In this document: positions 43,201-50,946 of the stretch, piece after piece
How positions within the stretch are numbered: the first letter of the stretch is position 1
Layout: every line of letters starts with the position of its first letter
Assembly: GCF_018598585.1 (NCBI RefSeq)
Contig: NZ_JAHESD010000012.1
Location: 44,144 to 108,143 of the forward strand
Direction of reading: 5' to 3'
From: Chryseosolibacter indicum
GTDB lineage: Bacteria; Bacteroidota; Bacteroidia; Cytophagales; Cyclobacteriaceae
DNA: 64,000 bases
Made by a program: the position numbers and the translations under genes
The notes under the pieces: generated by a model
Databases searched by the model: none
What the model saw: the letters and a program-made list of their open reading frames with translations, nothing else
What the model was told of the DNA's origin: nothing

Positions 43201-43718
43201 GGGATGTTAATGTTCACTTCTGAATACTTTTCATAATCTTTGTTGTCTTCGTTTATGTAGTCAACATGATCAATAAAGTTTGAAGCATAATGGTCTGTTG
43301 AAGCTATGAATAATGATGCTATGTCAAGAAAGTCCTCAACTTGGTCTGATTTGGGTTTTATATACTGATGCTCCATGAGATTCCTTGTCTTATTTATTTT
43401 ATTTAAAACTCTTGGGGCAATAATTTCAAATTTTTGAATCAACTCAAGTTTTTTCGGGAAGCCCCAAAATTTGTCTTGAGATTCTTTATAGTAGCCAAAT
43501 AACTTAAGTAACCTATCGGCTTGGCAGTCAAGAGCACGTTTTGCATTTGATAATGCATTGATATATTTATGGTCAAACGAACTTTGTAAGTCGGATTCTG
43601 CAAAACCAATAAATTCACTTGGCATAGTTTCAAAACTTGTGTCAATGACATCCATGCCCCAGCCACATCTTCTTGTGTCTTTATCTTCTAGATATTTTAT
43701 TAGTTCTAATGTGTCCAT
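43173..43718 (-). CDS. HEPN-like protein, C terminus possibly replaced by REP insertion
   Basis: 181 residues, all-helical. HKYINALSNAKRALDCQADRLLKLFGY opens a four-helix bundle like HEPN domains, and KTRNLMEHQY contains R112-x4-H117, the RX4-6H motif of HEPN ribonucleases. HEPN proteins are RNA-cleaving effectors of toxin-antitoxin, CRISPR and abortive infection systems, usually with a nucleotidyltransferase partner; none is adjacent. The final residues (LSVTRRGH) are encoded by the REP-like palindrome, so the native end may be lost. Cassette-like position between attC-like repeats. Confidence 0.6.
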   Translation of the reverse strand: MDTLELIKYLEDKDTRRCGWGMDVIDTSFETMPSEFIGFAESDLQSSFDHKYINALSNAKRALDCQADRLLKLFGYYKESQDKFWGFPKKLELIQKFEIIAPRVLNKINKTRNLMEHQYIKPKSDQVEDFLDIASLFIASTDHYASNFIDHVDYINEDNKDYEKYSEVNINIPLSVTRRGH

Positions 43719-43720
43719 GT

Positions 43721-43822
43721 CGTTGTATTACGCATAACGTTTTGATATAAGGCGTTTGCCTTTCCTTAATTTAAAAAATAAACAAACAAAGGCAAATGAA
43801 TTATATCTTGTGTTGTATGCAG
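43721..43822. repeat. attC-like imperfect inverted repeat between two genes
   Basis: GCATAACG...GATATAA...TTTGCCTTT (from 43732) and its counterpart AAAGGCAAA...TTATATC...GTTGTATGC (to 43820) pair over about 25 bases with internal mismatches and an AT-rich 25-bp apical loop. Bulged arms ended by short GTTGTAT-type boxes are the plan of integron attC sites, although the canonical RYYYAAC/GTTRRRY cores are not an exact match. Confidence 0.5.
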
Positions 43823-43829
43823 TGCCCGT

Positions 43830-44246
43830 TCACCAAACTACTTCGTCAGTGCGTTCCTTCTCTTTATAGTCCTCAAAGTCCTTAACTTTCTTAAACTGAA
43901 GTGTCGCAATGTCCAAAGTCCAAATGGCTGACTTGTCTGTCCATGGATCAATTAAAATCTCTACTGTCTTATTGTCCTTCGTCCTAAGTGCATAAATCCA
44001 CCTTAGGTCCTCTTTCTCAATCTTCGTTGTTTTGCCTCTTGTCCAAACTGTCAAGTGTTCTCCTGCAATGATAGCCCAGTCATTGTTCTTGCTTATTAGT
44101 CCGCAAGATGGATCACCGTAGAAGTCATCATGAACGACCTCTTCGCCATTTCGTTTTTCAATTAAATAAGCGTCTTCAAAAATGTGCCCGATAAAGTACT
44201 TGTCGGTCTCATCGAGAATCCGCATGTCCGGATAATTCTTTTTCAT
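43830..44246 (-). CDS. Hypothetical protein in cassette-like position
   Basis: 138 residues, acidic and soluble, mostly alternating strands: DKYFIGHIFEDAYLIEKRNGEEVV, WAIIAGEHLTVWT, WIYALRTKDNKTVEILIDPWTDKSAIWTLDI. No family recognised; size and composition resemble immunity-type proteins, which is only an impression. It lies between two attC-like boundaries, in the same orientation as the HEPN-like gene, as expected for an integron-style cassette. Confidence 0.55.
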   Translation of the reverse strand: MKKNYPDMRILDETDKYFIGHIFEDAYLIEKRNGEEVVHDDFYGDPSCGLISKNNDWAIIAGEHLTVWTRGKTTKIEKEDLRWIYALRTKDNKTVEILIDPWTDKSAIWTLDIATLQFKKVKDFEDYKEKERTDEVVW

Positions 44247-44261
44247 TTTGTCCTAGGGCAT

Positions 44262-44465
44262 TGCATACAACGTCTCGATATAAGCCATATGGCTTATATC
44301 TCCTTATTCCCTTCCAATTTAATACCTTCCATTTCCTTCTCAAAAAAACCACATTGAATGAATTGTTTCTGCATCTCTCCTGGTATTAGTATGGCTTACT
44401 TCTTACTATAATCAAAAACCGCTTAGTACTTGTCCAATCACTATCGCAAAGTTGTTGTATAACGC
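44262..44465. repeat. Second attC-like boundary with 10-bp perfect hairpin
   Basis: GCATACAACG at 44263 is followed by GATATAAGCC-ATAT-GGCTTATATC (44277-44300), an exact 10-bp stem. GTTGTTGTATAACGC at 44451-44465 closes the region. The boundary words ATACAAC/GTTGTAT and GATATAAG are shared with the first attC-like repeat. Confidence 0.45.
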
Positions 44466-44672
44466 TAATCCTAAATTAATAAAAAATTGAAGCAGTTCAT
44501 GTTTACAATGGGTAAACACTGATATACGCAAACAAGACATACCTCATCGCTACCAACTCCAGAAGTTTGCTTCCCCTTTACCTATAAAGCTTTCCAAAAC
44601 CCGGGATTTACCCCATCCATCCCCTACCTCAAACCCTACTCATCCCCTTGTTTGTCCCCTGTTTTACCACAG
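44466..44672. other. intergenic region, no gene seen
   Basis: About 207 bp (the untranslated stretch totals nearly 590 bp from 44247 to 44835, with its repeats listed separately). C-rich pyrimidine tracts dominate on the plus strand around 44570-44665. No gene recognised. Confidence 0.4.
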
Positions 44673-44756
44673 GATAACCCGTAGATAACCCGTAGATAAC
44701 CCGTACATAACCCGTAGATAACCCGTACCTTAAAGAGACGGGTTATCTACGGGTTA
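44673..44756. repeat. Five tandem 11-bp repeats plus an inverted copy
   Basis: GATAACCCGTA occurs five times end to end (44673-44727; the fourth unit begins with C). An inverted copy follows: 44708-44726 and 44738-44756 form a perfect 19-bp stem around an 11-nt loop. It lies 80 bp upstream of the truncated gene at 44836. Confidence 0.8.
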
Positions 44757-44835
44757 CTTACCTGTAATCTTTGAATTATATACCTTTTTACCAACCCTTA
44801 TACTAAGCTGAATCGCAGCTGAAACTCTACTGATC

Positions 44836-45141
44836 ATGGCTATTCTATCCGCTGAAATTACCTTTACAGGTTCCTTCGGTCAGATTTTAGCATATAAAAT
44901 GGGTGGCGGTGACAAGATTATCATCCGCAAAAAAGGTGGTGCCTCCAAAGAAAAAATCAAGCATGACGCTGCCTTTGCAAATACAAGGCGTGTAAATGCG
45001 GAGTTTGGTGGCCGTGCTATGGCCAGCAAATGGATTATGCAGATGTTATGGTGTATAAAGCCTCTGGCTGACTACAACATCGCTGGATTGTTTGCTCTTT
45101 TTTTGTTAGAGGTTCTGGGTTGTTTAAAGTTACAGGTTTAA
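44836..45141 (+). pseudogene. Truncated Bacteroidota-specific gene (DUF6266-like N terminus)
   Basis: The first 83 residues look like a member of a small Bacteroidota protein family (FTGSFGQILAYKMGGGDKIII, then ANTRRVNAEFGGRAMASKWIMQ and KPLADYNIAG). After about 45086 the frame turns into hydrophobic, unrelated residues and stops inside a hairpin at 45122-45167, so the C-terminal half is missing. The gene at 9130 has the same type of N terminus and continues for a further 130 residues, which supports truncation here. Probably inactive. Confidence 0.55.
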
Positions 45142-45167
45142 GGTTCCAACAACCTGAAACTTTAAAC
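45122..45167. repeat. Two-tier perfect hairpin at the break of the truncated gene
   Basis: GTTTAAAGTT pairs with AACTTTAAAC (10 bp), and after one unpaired A on each side CAGGTT pairs with AACCTG (6 bp). A further AACCTGTAAC at 45172-45181 is complementary to the same left arm, so two alternative folds exist. Confidence 0.65.
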
Positions 45168-45263
45168 ATGCAACCTGTAACAATCAGGCATTAGGACTGG
45201 TGATTGTTAATTGAACATTGTCAACTGTCAATTACGCACTGCCTACTGCCAATTGCCTACTGC

Positions 45264-46130
45264 CTACTTATTCCCTACTTTCTTCTGAAAGTGATTCTGT
45301 AATTCATCGAGCGACTTGTGATATCCTGCTCTGTCTATAAACGCTGCGGGGTTGTATTTATCGCCAGGCTTGTGTTTCTTATGTAGTGCAAACTGACTGG
45401 CGTGTGAGGCAAGCCATAGATCGAATGAAAGACCTTTCATGGCCTGCAATGTATAGCGGTAGTCCTTTTCTATGTCCGGGTATGTTGCTATTGCCGAGAA
45501 GCTCTCGTCAGTAACAATGGTAGGCATGTTTGCGATCAGTACCCTATAGGTCTTCTTCTCGTCCTTTACCGTAAACAAAAAACTGCATGAGCCTTTAGTA
45601 TGTCCGGGGTGGTGAAGCATAACCAGGTGCATATCGCCCAAGGTAATGGTATCACCATCATGTAATAATTGGTCGGGCTTCACCGGCTCAAACGTTTTGC
45701 CGTTGCCGCCCAGTGCATAGTCAGAACTTCCTCCATCTTCCAATACCCGCGCATCGGCTTCATCAACCAACATCTTTGCGCCTGTTGATCGTTTAATGGC
45801 TGCCATGGCAGCAACATGATCGTAATGGGCCTGTGTTGTCAATAGTATCTTTGTATCGCTCAGCTTAAAACCCAGCGTTTCTATGCTTGACGTAATCTGT
45901 TGCGCAGAAGAAGCTAGTCCGGTGTTGATAAGGATATTCCCTTGTGGGGTAACAATAAGGTAACAAGCGAGGTCGTACGTGCCTACATAGTAGAGGTTTC
46001 CTGCAATGCGAAAAGGCTTATAAGGCTTCGACCAATCAGCAGGAATATCTTTAGGTTCATTTACCTGTTGGGCAACAACAAGAAGGCTGACAAATAAAAG
46101 GCAAAATGTTATTACGATCTTCTGAGACAT
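45264..46130 (-). CDS. Subclass B3 metallo-beta-lactamase, Gln variant (GOB-like)
   Basis: 288 residues, signal peptide MSQKIVITFCLLFVSLLVVAQQ. The active-site motif reads Q100-A-H102-Y-D104-H105, so the first zinc-1 His of the HxHxDH motif is Gln, as in GOB enzymes of Elizabethkingia. H177 (HHPGHTKGS) is the next ligand, and a C-terminal His in SHASQFALH would complete the zinc-2 site. B3 enzymes hydrolyse beta-lactams, carbapenems included, in the periplasm. Actual resistance is inference; related chromosomal enzymes may be weak or have other substrates. Confidence 0.88.
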   Translation of the reverse strand: MSQKIVITFCLLFVSLLVVAQQVNEPKDIPADWSKPYKPFRIAGNLYYVGTYDLACYLIVTPQGNILINTGLASSAQQITSSIETLGFKLSDTKILLTTQAHYDHVAAMAAIKRSTGAKMLVDEADARVLEDGGSSDYALGGNGKTFEPVKPDQLLHDGDTITLGDMHLVMLHHPGHTKGSCSFLFTVKDEKKTYRVLIANMPTIVTDESFSAIATYPDIEKDYRYTLQAMKGLSFDLWLASHASQFALHKKHKPGDKYNPAAFIDRAGYHKSLDELQNHFQKKVGNK

Positions 46131-46273
46131 ATAACTTTTTATGATTTGATAAACAATTACAAAAATATATGCATTATCTGATATTAGAAGGCGCTCCTGC
46201 GGTTTAATATTAGTTTGTTATCAACACGATCTTTGTATAATAAAATCTTCTGCATCGAAATCCATTCTATTGA

Positions 46274-47221
46274 TTATTCCTTCATACGGCGTTTGCAGTT
46301 CTTAAACGTATCCAATATAGATTTTGCAACCAATTCAGGGTCCTGATGATGAATGCCATGGCTATAACCTGGCAAAAGAACAACCCGACTATATTGATTC
46401 ATCTTGATCATATCAGAATAGTGCATTATTCTTAACCTGTCTAACTCTTTCCACCATGGCGATATGTTTATACCTAATTTTAGTTGTTCATTCATCTTCG
46501 CTTCGTAGGGTTCTATGGGTTTGTTGTAGGAGATTAACACCGTAATAGGAACATTCTTAAGCGGATGAAGGTGGGTGTATTCTTTAAAGAAAAGTGGTGT
46601 GCTTGCAGCAAGTTCTCTTTTTACTTCTCGCCGCAGGCCGAAGGGTAAGGTTGCGTCAATACCCATATGCTTCAAATTAATTCTCCATAGATCATGATAA
46701 CCAGTAACACTAGAAGTACTTCTTTTAACATGCTCATCTTCTTCTGCTGTAAGCATAAAATCGGTAGGATCAATGAATACCAGTCCACAGGTATTCTCAG
46801 GATAAAACGAAGTAAACAACCGTATAAAAGGACCACCAATAGAATGCCCAACTAAAAGATAAGGTGGCTTTATGTTTAACGTTGCGAGCAAAGTATGCAG
46901 GCGTTTTACTACATCAGCATCGTTAACTATTGTAGTATCTGTTTCTGATTCGCCAAGTCCATTTCGGTCATATACTATTCCTGAAACTTCCTTTGAAAGA
47001 TACGGAAACAATAATTCAAAGTTACCCCCTCCCATTCCCATACCACTTTCAAAAACAATTATTGGATCACCCTCTTTTCTACTCTCTAATCCAAAAGTCT
47101 TGTAGGCCATTTTAACGTGATTAATGTCTATAAACTTTCGTTCTGTATTTTGAGCGATAAGATTGTTCTTTACGCATACACCGATGATCAGAAAGAAAAC
47201 TAAGAATACGCGGTTTAGCAT
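46274..47221 (-). CDS. Secreted alpha/beta hydrolase
   Basis: 315 residues, signal peptide at the N terminus. IVFESGMGMGGGNFELLFPYL holds the oxyanion region, YDRNGLGES the conserved Asp-Arg turn, GHSIGG the nucleophile S127, and GYSHGIHHQDPE the catalytic His. Family includes lipases, esterases and prolyl aminopeptidase-like enzymes. Separate transcript from the beta-lactamase gene (143-bp gap). Substrate unknown. Confidence 0.85.
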   Translation of the reverse strand: MLNRVFLVFFLIIGVCVKNNLIAQNTERKFIDINHVKMAYKTFGLESRKEGDPIIVFESGMGMGGGNFELLFPYLSKEVSGIVYDRNGLGESETDTTIVNDADVVKRLHTLLATLNIKPPYLLVGHSIGGPFIRLFTSFYPENTCGLVFIDPTDFMLTAEEDEHVKRSTSSVTGYHDLWRINLKHMGIDATLPFGLRREVKRELAASTPLFFKEYTHLHPLKNVPITVLISYNKPIEPYEAKMNEQLKLGINISPWWKELDRLRIMHYSDMIKMNQYSRVVLLPGYSHGIHHQDPELVAKSILDTFKNCKRRMKE

Positions 47222-47493
47222 AAGTATTAACTTTGTTTGTAATTAGAGCCTGGAATACAGTTAGACACTAAAAAGTATGAAATAGTTATACCTTTTTATC
47301 CATCTTTAAAGAATATGAGAATGATATTGGCGCGAGCAGGACGAAGCAACCTCCTTTACCGGAAGTGAGAGTTAGGATAACAGCACATTACTTCACGCCA
47401 TCAAACATTTCTACTGCATTTCCGCCCCTGGTGCCTCACGCAAAGACGCCACTAAAAAGGATAGAAGCCAGAATCCAGTTAAACAGCTCAGCA

Positions 47494-48015
47494 TCAAAGA
47501 AACTTCTCTCCTACTTCCTTCCAGTTGTTGAGGCGCTGAAATCTGTTGATGTGGCTGTTATGCGGTGCAGAGAAAAGAAACTTCTCTCCATTAAACTTTT
47601 CAAGATTACGGGGCAGATCGTCAATCATGTAATCGCCATGCACTACTGTTTTACTTCCGCAAAAGACAATCTGCCGCCAGTGCAGGAAAGGAAAGTGTTC
47701 ATTGAGCCACTCCAGCTTCTCGGGTAGTGACTGCGGAAACTCCATGGCCGCGCTTACAATAAATACTTCGTACTTCTTATTCAGCGCTTCCAGCACTTCC
47801 TGGCTTCCTTCATTCACCTGCATGGTTCTGAAGAAATTATGCTGATAGGGAAACTGTTTTAATATATGATGATTTTCAGGGAACCCTTCTCCCTCTTCCT
47901 TGCCATCAAGTACGGCGCGATCGACACGTACACCAAACTCCCGTTCGTAATAATATATAAACTGACCTGTTGCATCGGCCATCACATCATCCATATCAAC
48001 AATTAAACGCTTCAT
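47494..48015 (-). CDS. 5'(3')-deoxyribonucleotidase-type HAD phosphatase
   Basis: 173 residues. D7-M-D9-D10 (IVDMDDVMAD) is the HAD catalytic motif I; SAAMEFPQSLPEKLEWL and the acidic DYMIDDLPRNL are motifs II-IV. It lies in the short HAD group that includes mitochondrial and cytosolic 5'(3')-deoxyribonucleotidases, which dephosphorylate dNMPs. Cytoplasmic. Monocistronic. Confidence 0.9.
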   Translation of the reverse strand: MKRLIVDMDDVMADATGQFIYYYEREFGVRVDRAVLDGKEEGEGFPENHHILKQFPYQHNFFRTMQVNEGSQEVLEALNKKYEVFIVSAAMEFPQSLPEKLEWLNEHFPFLHWRQIVFCGSKTVVHGDYMIDDLPRNLEKFNGEKFLFSAPHNSHINRFQRLNNWKEVGEKFL

Positions 48016-48097
48016 TCGACTTGAGTTTTTTTAGTATCTTTCCAGCATTGCAAATATGTTATAATTAATAAATCGCGCAAGCGTTAAGAACGGCGAG

Positions 48098-48496
48098 ATG
48101 ATTAAAATGAAAGAGCGCGACGACATTGTTGTTTATAAGGTTTATGACACCGCAATAGATGCGAACATCGCAAAAACCAAACTTGACGCTTACGGTATTC
48201 CTTGTTTTCTAACAGAAGAGAATCTGTCTAACCTTTACCCCGCACAGCCGTTTCTTGGTTTTAAGGTAAGGCTTCATTTGTTTTCAGGCGATAAAGAAAA
48301 GGCTAGAGAGATTTTGGATGAAGTAAGTCTTTCAGTTTCTTATCATAATTCACTACAATGCCCGAGTTGCGGTTCTACCCGGATAACTCGTACCTTCCCT
48401 AAAGGTGAGCGGGAGAGTTTTAAAGTTTTGTTCTTCGGCGTATTATTTCCGCATCGCAAAGTAAATCTTTGCAGGGAATGCGATAATGAATTCTAA
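48098..48496 (+). CDS. DUF2007 protein with zinc ribbon
   Basis: 132 residues. The N-terminal ferredoxin-like domain (VVYKVYDTAIDANIAKTKLDAYGIPCFLTEEN) is DUF2007-like, a small signal-transducing or nucleotide-binding fold. It ends in a zinc ribbon with CPSCGS (about residues 90-95) and CRECD (about 126-130). Function unknown. The next gene starts 52 bp after its stop. Confidence 0.82.
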   Translation: MIKMKERDDIVVYKVYDTAIDANIAKTKLDAYGIPCFLTEENLSNLYPAQPFLGFKVRLHLFSGDKEKAREILDEVSLSVSYHNSLQCPSCGSTRITRTFPKGERESFKVLFFGVLFPHRKVNLCRECDNEF

Positions 48497-48548
48497 TTTA
48501 TTTGTAATACATGCACCGCTAACTATCTTTGCTTATCCTGAAAAATTT

Positions 48549-49058
48549 ATGGCAAAAACAATTATAGGCATCATGGGGCCAGGAGAAAGCGCAACTCCTG
48601 AGGACAATGAAATAGCATTTGACCTGGGGAAAGCCGTGGCCCAAGAAGGCTGGGTGGTACTTACCGGAGGCCGAAGCTTTGGTGTAATGGATGCTGCCAT
48701 GAGAGGTGCACATGACGCCAAAGGACTTACGATAGGTGTGTTACCTAACGACAACAGCGTTAATTCGTCTGATCATGCTGACATTAAAATAATGACTGGC
48801 ATGGGCAGCGCGAGGAATATCATTAATATACTTTCCTCTAACATTATTGTTGTTATTGGTATGGCTGCCGGTACTGCCTCTGAGGTGTCATTGGCCTTAA
48901 AGTCGAACAAAAAAGTTATCCTGCTCAACCAGGATGAAATAACCATCCGTTTCTTTAAAAACATCGGTACCTACAAAGTTCAGGTAGCAAGCTCCGTTGC
49001 AGAAACAATGGAAATGATAAAGTCTTACGTTAAAGTAAATAAGGTTCCTGTCAAGTAA
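48549..49058 (+). CDS. TIGR00725-type LOG-like Rossmann protein
   Basis: 169 residues from the ATG at 48549 (a start at 48486 would add 21 hydrophobic residues of unlikely character). IIGIMGPGESATPEDNEIAFDLG and VVLTGGRSFGVMDAAMRGAHDAKGLTIGVLP form the nucleotide-binding half; MGSARNIINILSSNIIVVIGMAAGTASEVSLAL the second half. The fold is that of LOG/DprA-related proteins. In this small group the P-G-G-x-G-T phosphoribohydrolase motif is altered (MAAGTASE), so activity on cytokinin-like nucleotides is not assured. Confidence 0.82.
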   Translation: MAKTIIGIMGPGESATPEDNEIAFDLGKAVAQEGWVVLTGGRSFGVMDAAMRGAHDAKGLTIGVLPNDNSVNSSDHADIKIMTGMGSARNIINILSSNIIVVIGMAAGTASEVSLALKSNKKVILLNQDEITIRFFKNIGTYKVQVASSVAETMEMIKSYVKVNKVPVK

Positions 49059-49065
49059 ACAGAGC

Positions 49066-49102
49066 CTGTAGTAAAGAAGTACCTACTACTTCTTTACTAC
49101 AG
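49066..49102. terminator. Perfect 16-bp hairpin between convergent genes
   Basis: CTGTAGTAAAGAAGTA and TACTTCTTTACTACAG are exact inverted repeats around CCTAC. It overlaps the last codons of the OmpA-family gene (TAG at 49086-49088), and no T tract follows. Likely a bidirectional terminator, unusually long and AT-rich. Confidence 0.7.
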
Positions 49103-50840
49103 TGAACTCAACGCGTCGGTTATTAGCACGTCCGGTTTCCCCATCATTAGAATCTATAGGCTTTGTCTCGCCATAACCATGTGCCGTAAGCCTGTAACTG
49201 TCAATTCCCTGACTGATGATATAATCTACCACCGATTGTGATCTTCCCTGAGATAGGTTAAGGTTATAATCATCTGAGCCCTTGTTATCAGTATGGCCTG
49301 CTATTTCAACTTCTACAGTTTTATTTTGCTTTAAAAAGTCAACAACCTTATTAAGTTCAACAAAAGACTCCTTCTTTAAGGTAGTCTTGTCGAAATCAAA
49401 ATAAATATTCTTAAGACGCACAGTAACACCGATTTCAATTTCCTGAAGGTAAAGGTCTTTGGTTACCGGAGTTATTTCTTCATCTGCTAATTGTACGCTA
49501 TCCGTTACGTTTAAATATCCTGCTGATGATGCCGTGATAATATACCATCCCAGTTTGGGTACAACCTGTTCATATTTACCGTCGTCTGTGTTTGTTTTCA
49601 GGCTTGTCTTCCTGTCAGCTCGGGCTACAATATCAAGTTTTGCAGGTATAAGCTTCTCTGTCTTTTCATCATACACATTACCTGCAATCATAAGTTTTTT
49701 AGCTACAGGAGTTAGTGGTACTTCTATACTTACGGTAGTATCATTATACAATGTGGGAATGGTGAATTTCATTTCCTTAGGAAGATATCCTTCGGCAGAA
49801 GCACTAACTGTATATTGTGTTACTTCAGGAAATCTGGTGCTAAATAAACCGTCTGTTCCCGTACGCACATTTACAGGTTGTTTATCTTTCATTTTAACCT
49901 CTACATTCGCAAGTACAGGGTCGTGGTTCTTCTGGTTATATACCAGGCCTTCAAGCTTAATATTGATCGTTTTAGGCACCAGCATGTACAGATCGAGCTG
50001 TGCTCCTTCAAGTGCTTTATTGGCGCGACTGGTTATTACGTTTCCTGCGTTGTCAACTGTAAAGTAGAAGTCTTCGCCACTGGTGTTAATGGGTTTGCCG
50101 ATGTTAACCGGCGGCGACCAATTGTTCCAGGTATCGTCAAGTCTTGTTGTTTTATAAATGTCTGTTTGACCTTGTCTGCCGGCAGCTGGTCGTGCGCTGG
50201 CAAAGTATAATGTTTTTTGATCAGGTCCAATAAAAGGACCTACATCATCCTGTGGTGACGTGATCTTTAACAGTTGAGGGCGACTCCATGATCCGTCAGG
50301 CTGTGCATGACTCACATACAAATCGCTTGAGACGCTGCCTTCCTTTTCGCTGAAGTAAATAACCATGTGTTTCATGTCTTCTGACATAGTAGCGCCATAG
50401 AAACGACCTTTGTTCATAGACTTGAAATCTTTTACTTCCAACTCCTTTAATGATCCCCCGGTAACAACAGAAAAACCTTTCTCTCCTTTGCTGCGCCCTC
50501 CTTTAATGAAGAACATGCCATCAGGGAGTACTGTAAATAACTGATTGTAGGGGTGAATGTTAAAAGGGTTCCGGAGGTGTTCTGCCGGGCTCCATACACC
50601 GCTCTCATCTTTCTTAGACATCCAGATATCCTGGCTGTCTTCTTTGCCATATGTATTATCAGGATGATTGTGAACGAAGAAATACAACAAGTTACCATCC
50701 GGAGAGATTACAGGAGCTGCTTCATGACGGAACGTATTTACATTCTTATCCATCTTCACAAGCTCGTAGCGAGAAGAAACCTGTTGAGCAAAAAGTGAGA
50801 AGCTCAGAAATAAAAAGAGTAAAAGTACAGACAGTCTCAT
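49086..50840 (-). CDS. OmpA family protein with PD40 beta propeller and carboxypeptidase-like domain
   Basis: 584 residues, signal peptide. The N-terminal half has PD40-type propeller repeats (FFVHNHPDNTYGKEDSQDIWMS, FGPDQKTLYFASARPAAG). A CarboxypepD_reg-like beta sandwich follows (NQKNHDPVLANVEVKMKDKQPV and YDEKTEKLIPAKLDIV), then the OmpA C-terminal peptidoglycan-binding domain (YFDFDKTTLKKESF, AGHTDNKGSDDYNLNLSQGRSQSV, about 475-584). It links the outer membrane to the cell wall. Comparable proteins appear in gliding and type IX secretion loci, but no such gene is next to it. Confidence 0.9.
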   Translation of the reverse strand: MRLSVLLLFLFLSFSLFAQQVSSRYELVKMDKNVNTFRHEAAPVISPDGNLLYFFVHNHPDNTYGKEDSQDIWMSKKDESGVWSPAEHLRNPFNIHPYNQLFTVLPDGMFFIKGGRSKGEKGFSVVTGGSLKELEVKDFKSMNKGRFYGATMSEDMKHMVIYFSEKEGSVSSDLYVSHAQPDGSWSRPQLLKITSPQDDVGPFIGPDQKTLYFASARPAAGRQGQTDIYKTTRLDDTWNNWSPPVNIGKPINTSGEDFYFTVDNAGNVITSRANKALEGAQLDLYMLVPKTINIKLEGLVYNQKNHDPVLANVEVKMKDKQPVNVRTGTDGLFSTRFPEVTQYTVSASAEGYLPKEMKFTIPTLYNDTTVSIEVPLTPVAKKLMIAGNVYDEKTEKLIPAKLDIVARADRKTSLKTNTDDGKYEQVVPKLGWYIITASSAGYLNVTDSVQLADEEITPVTKDLYLQEIEIGVTVRLKNIYFDFDKTTLKKESFVELNKVVDFLKQNKTVEVEIAGHTDNKGSDDYNLNLSQGRSQSVVDYIISQGIDSYRLTAHGYGETKPIDSNDGETGRANNRRVEFTVVKK

Positions 50841-50895
50841 GCCTTGTGGGGTTTAGCAAAATGCAAATTTACAATATTCCCGCTAACCCTATAAA

Positions 50896-50922
50896 CATAA
50901 AAACCGGCTGCAAGGCCGGTTT
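50896..50922 (-). terminator. Rho-independent terminator
   Basis: AAACCGGC (50901-50908) and GCCGGTTT (50915-50922) with a 6-nt loop; the minus-strand tail is TTTTTATG. It ends the transcript of the gene at 50947. Confidence 0.85.
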
Positions 50923-50946
50923 ATCGATGTAATTACATTTCCTGCT

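Noticed and set aside
45168..45263. CTGCCTACTGCC-type word repeats as a CRISPR or tandem array
   Set aside because: The words are short, irregular and unspaced; there is no constant repeat-spacer pattern, so low-complexity sequence is the better reading.
47365..47727. 120-codon plus-strand frame
   Set aside because: It overlaps the well-supported deoxyribonucleotidase gene on the other strand and has no sign of its own coding character.
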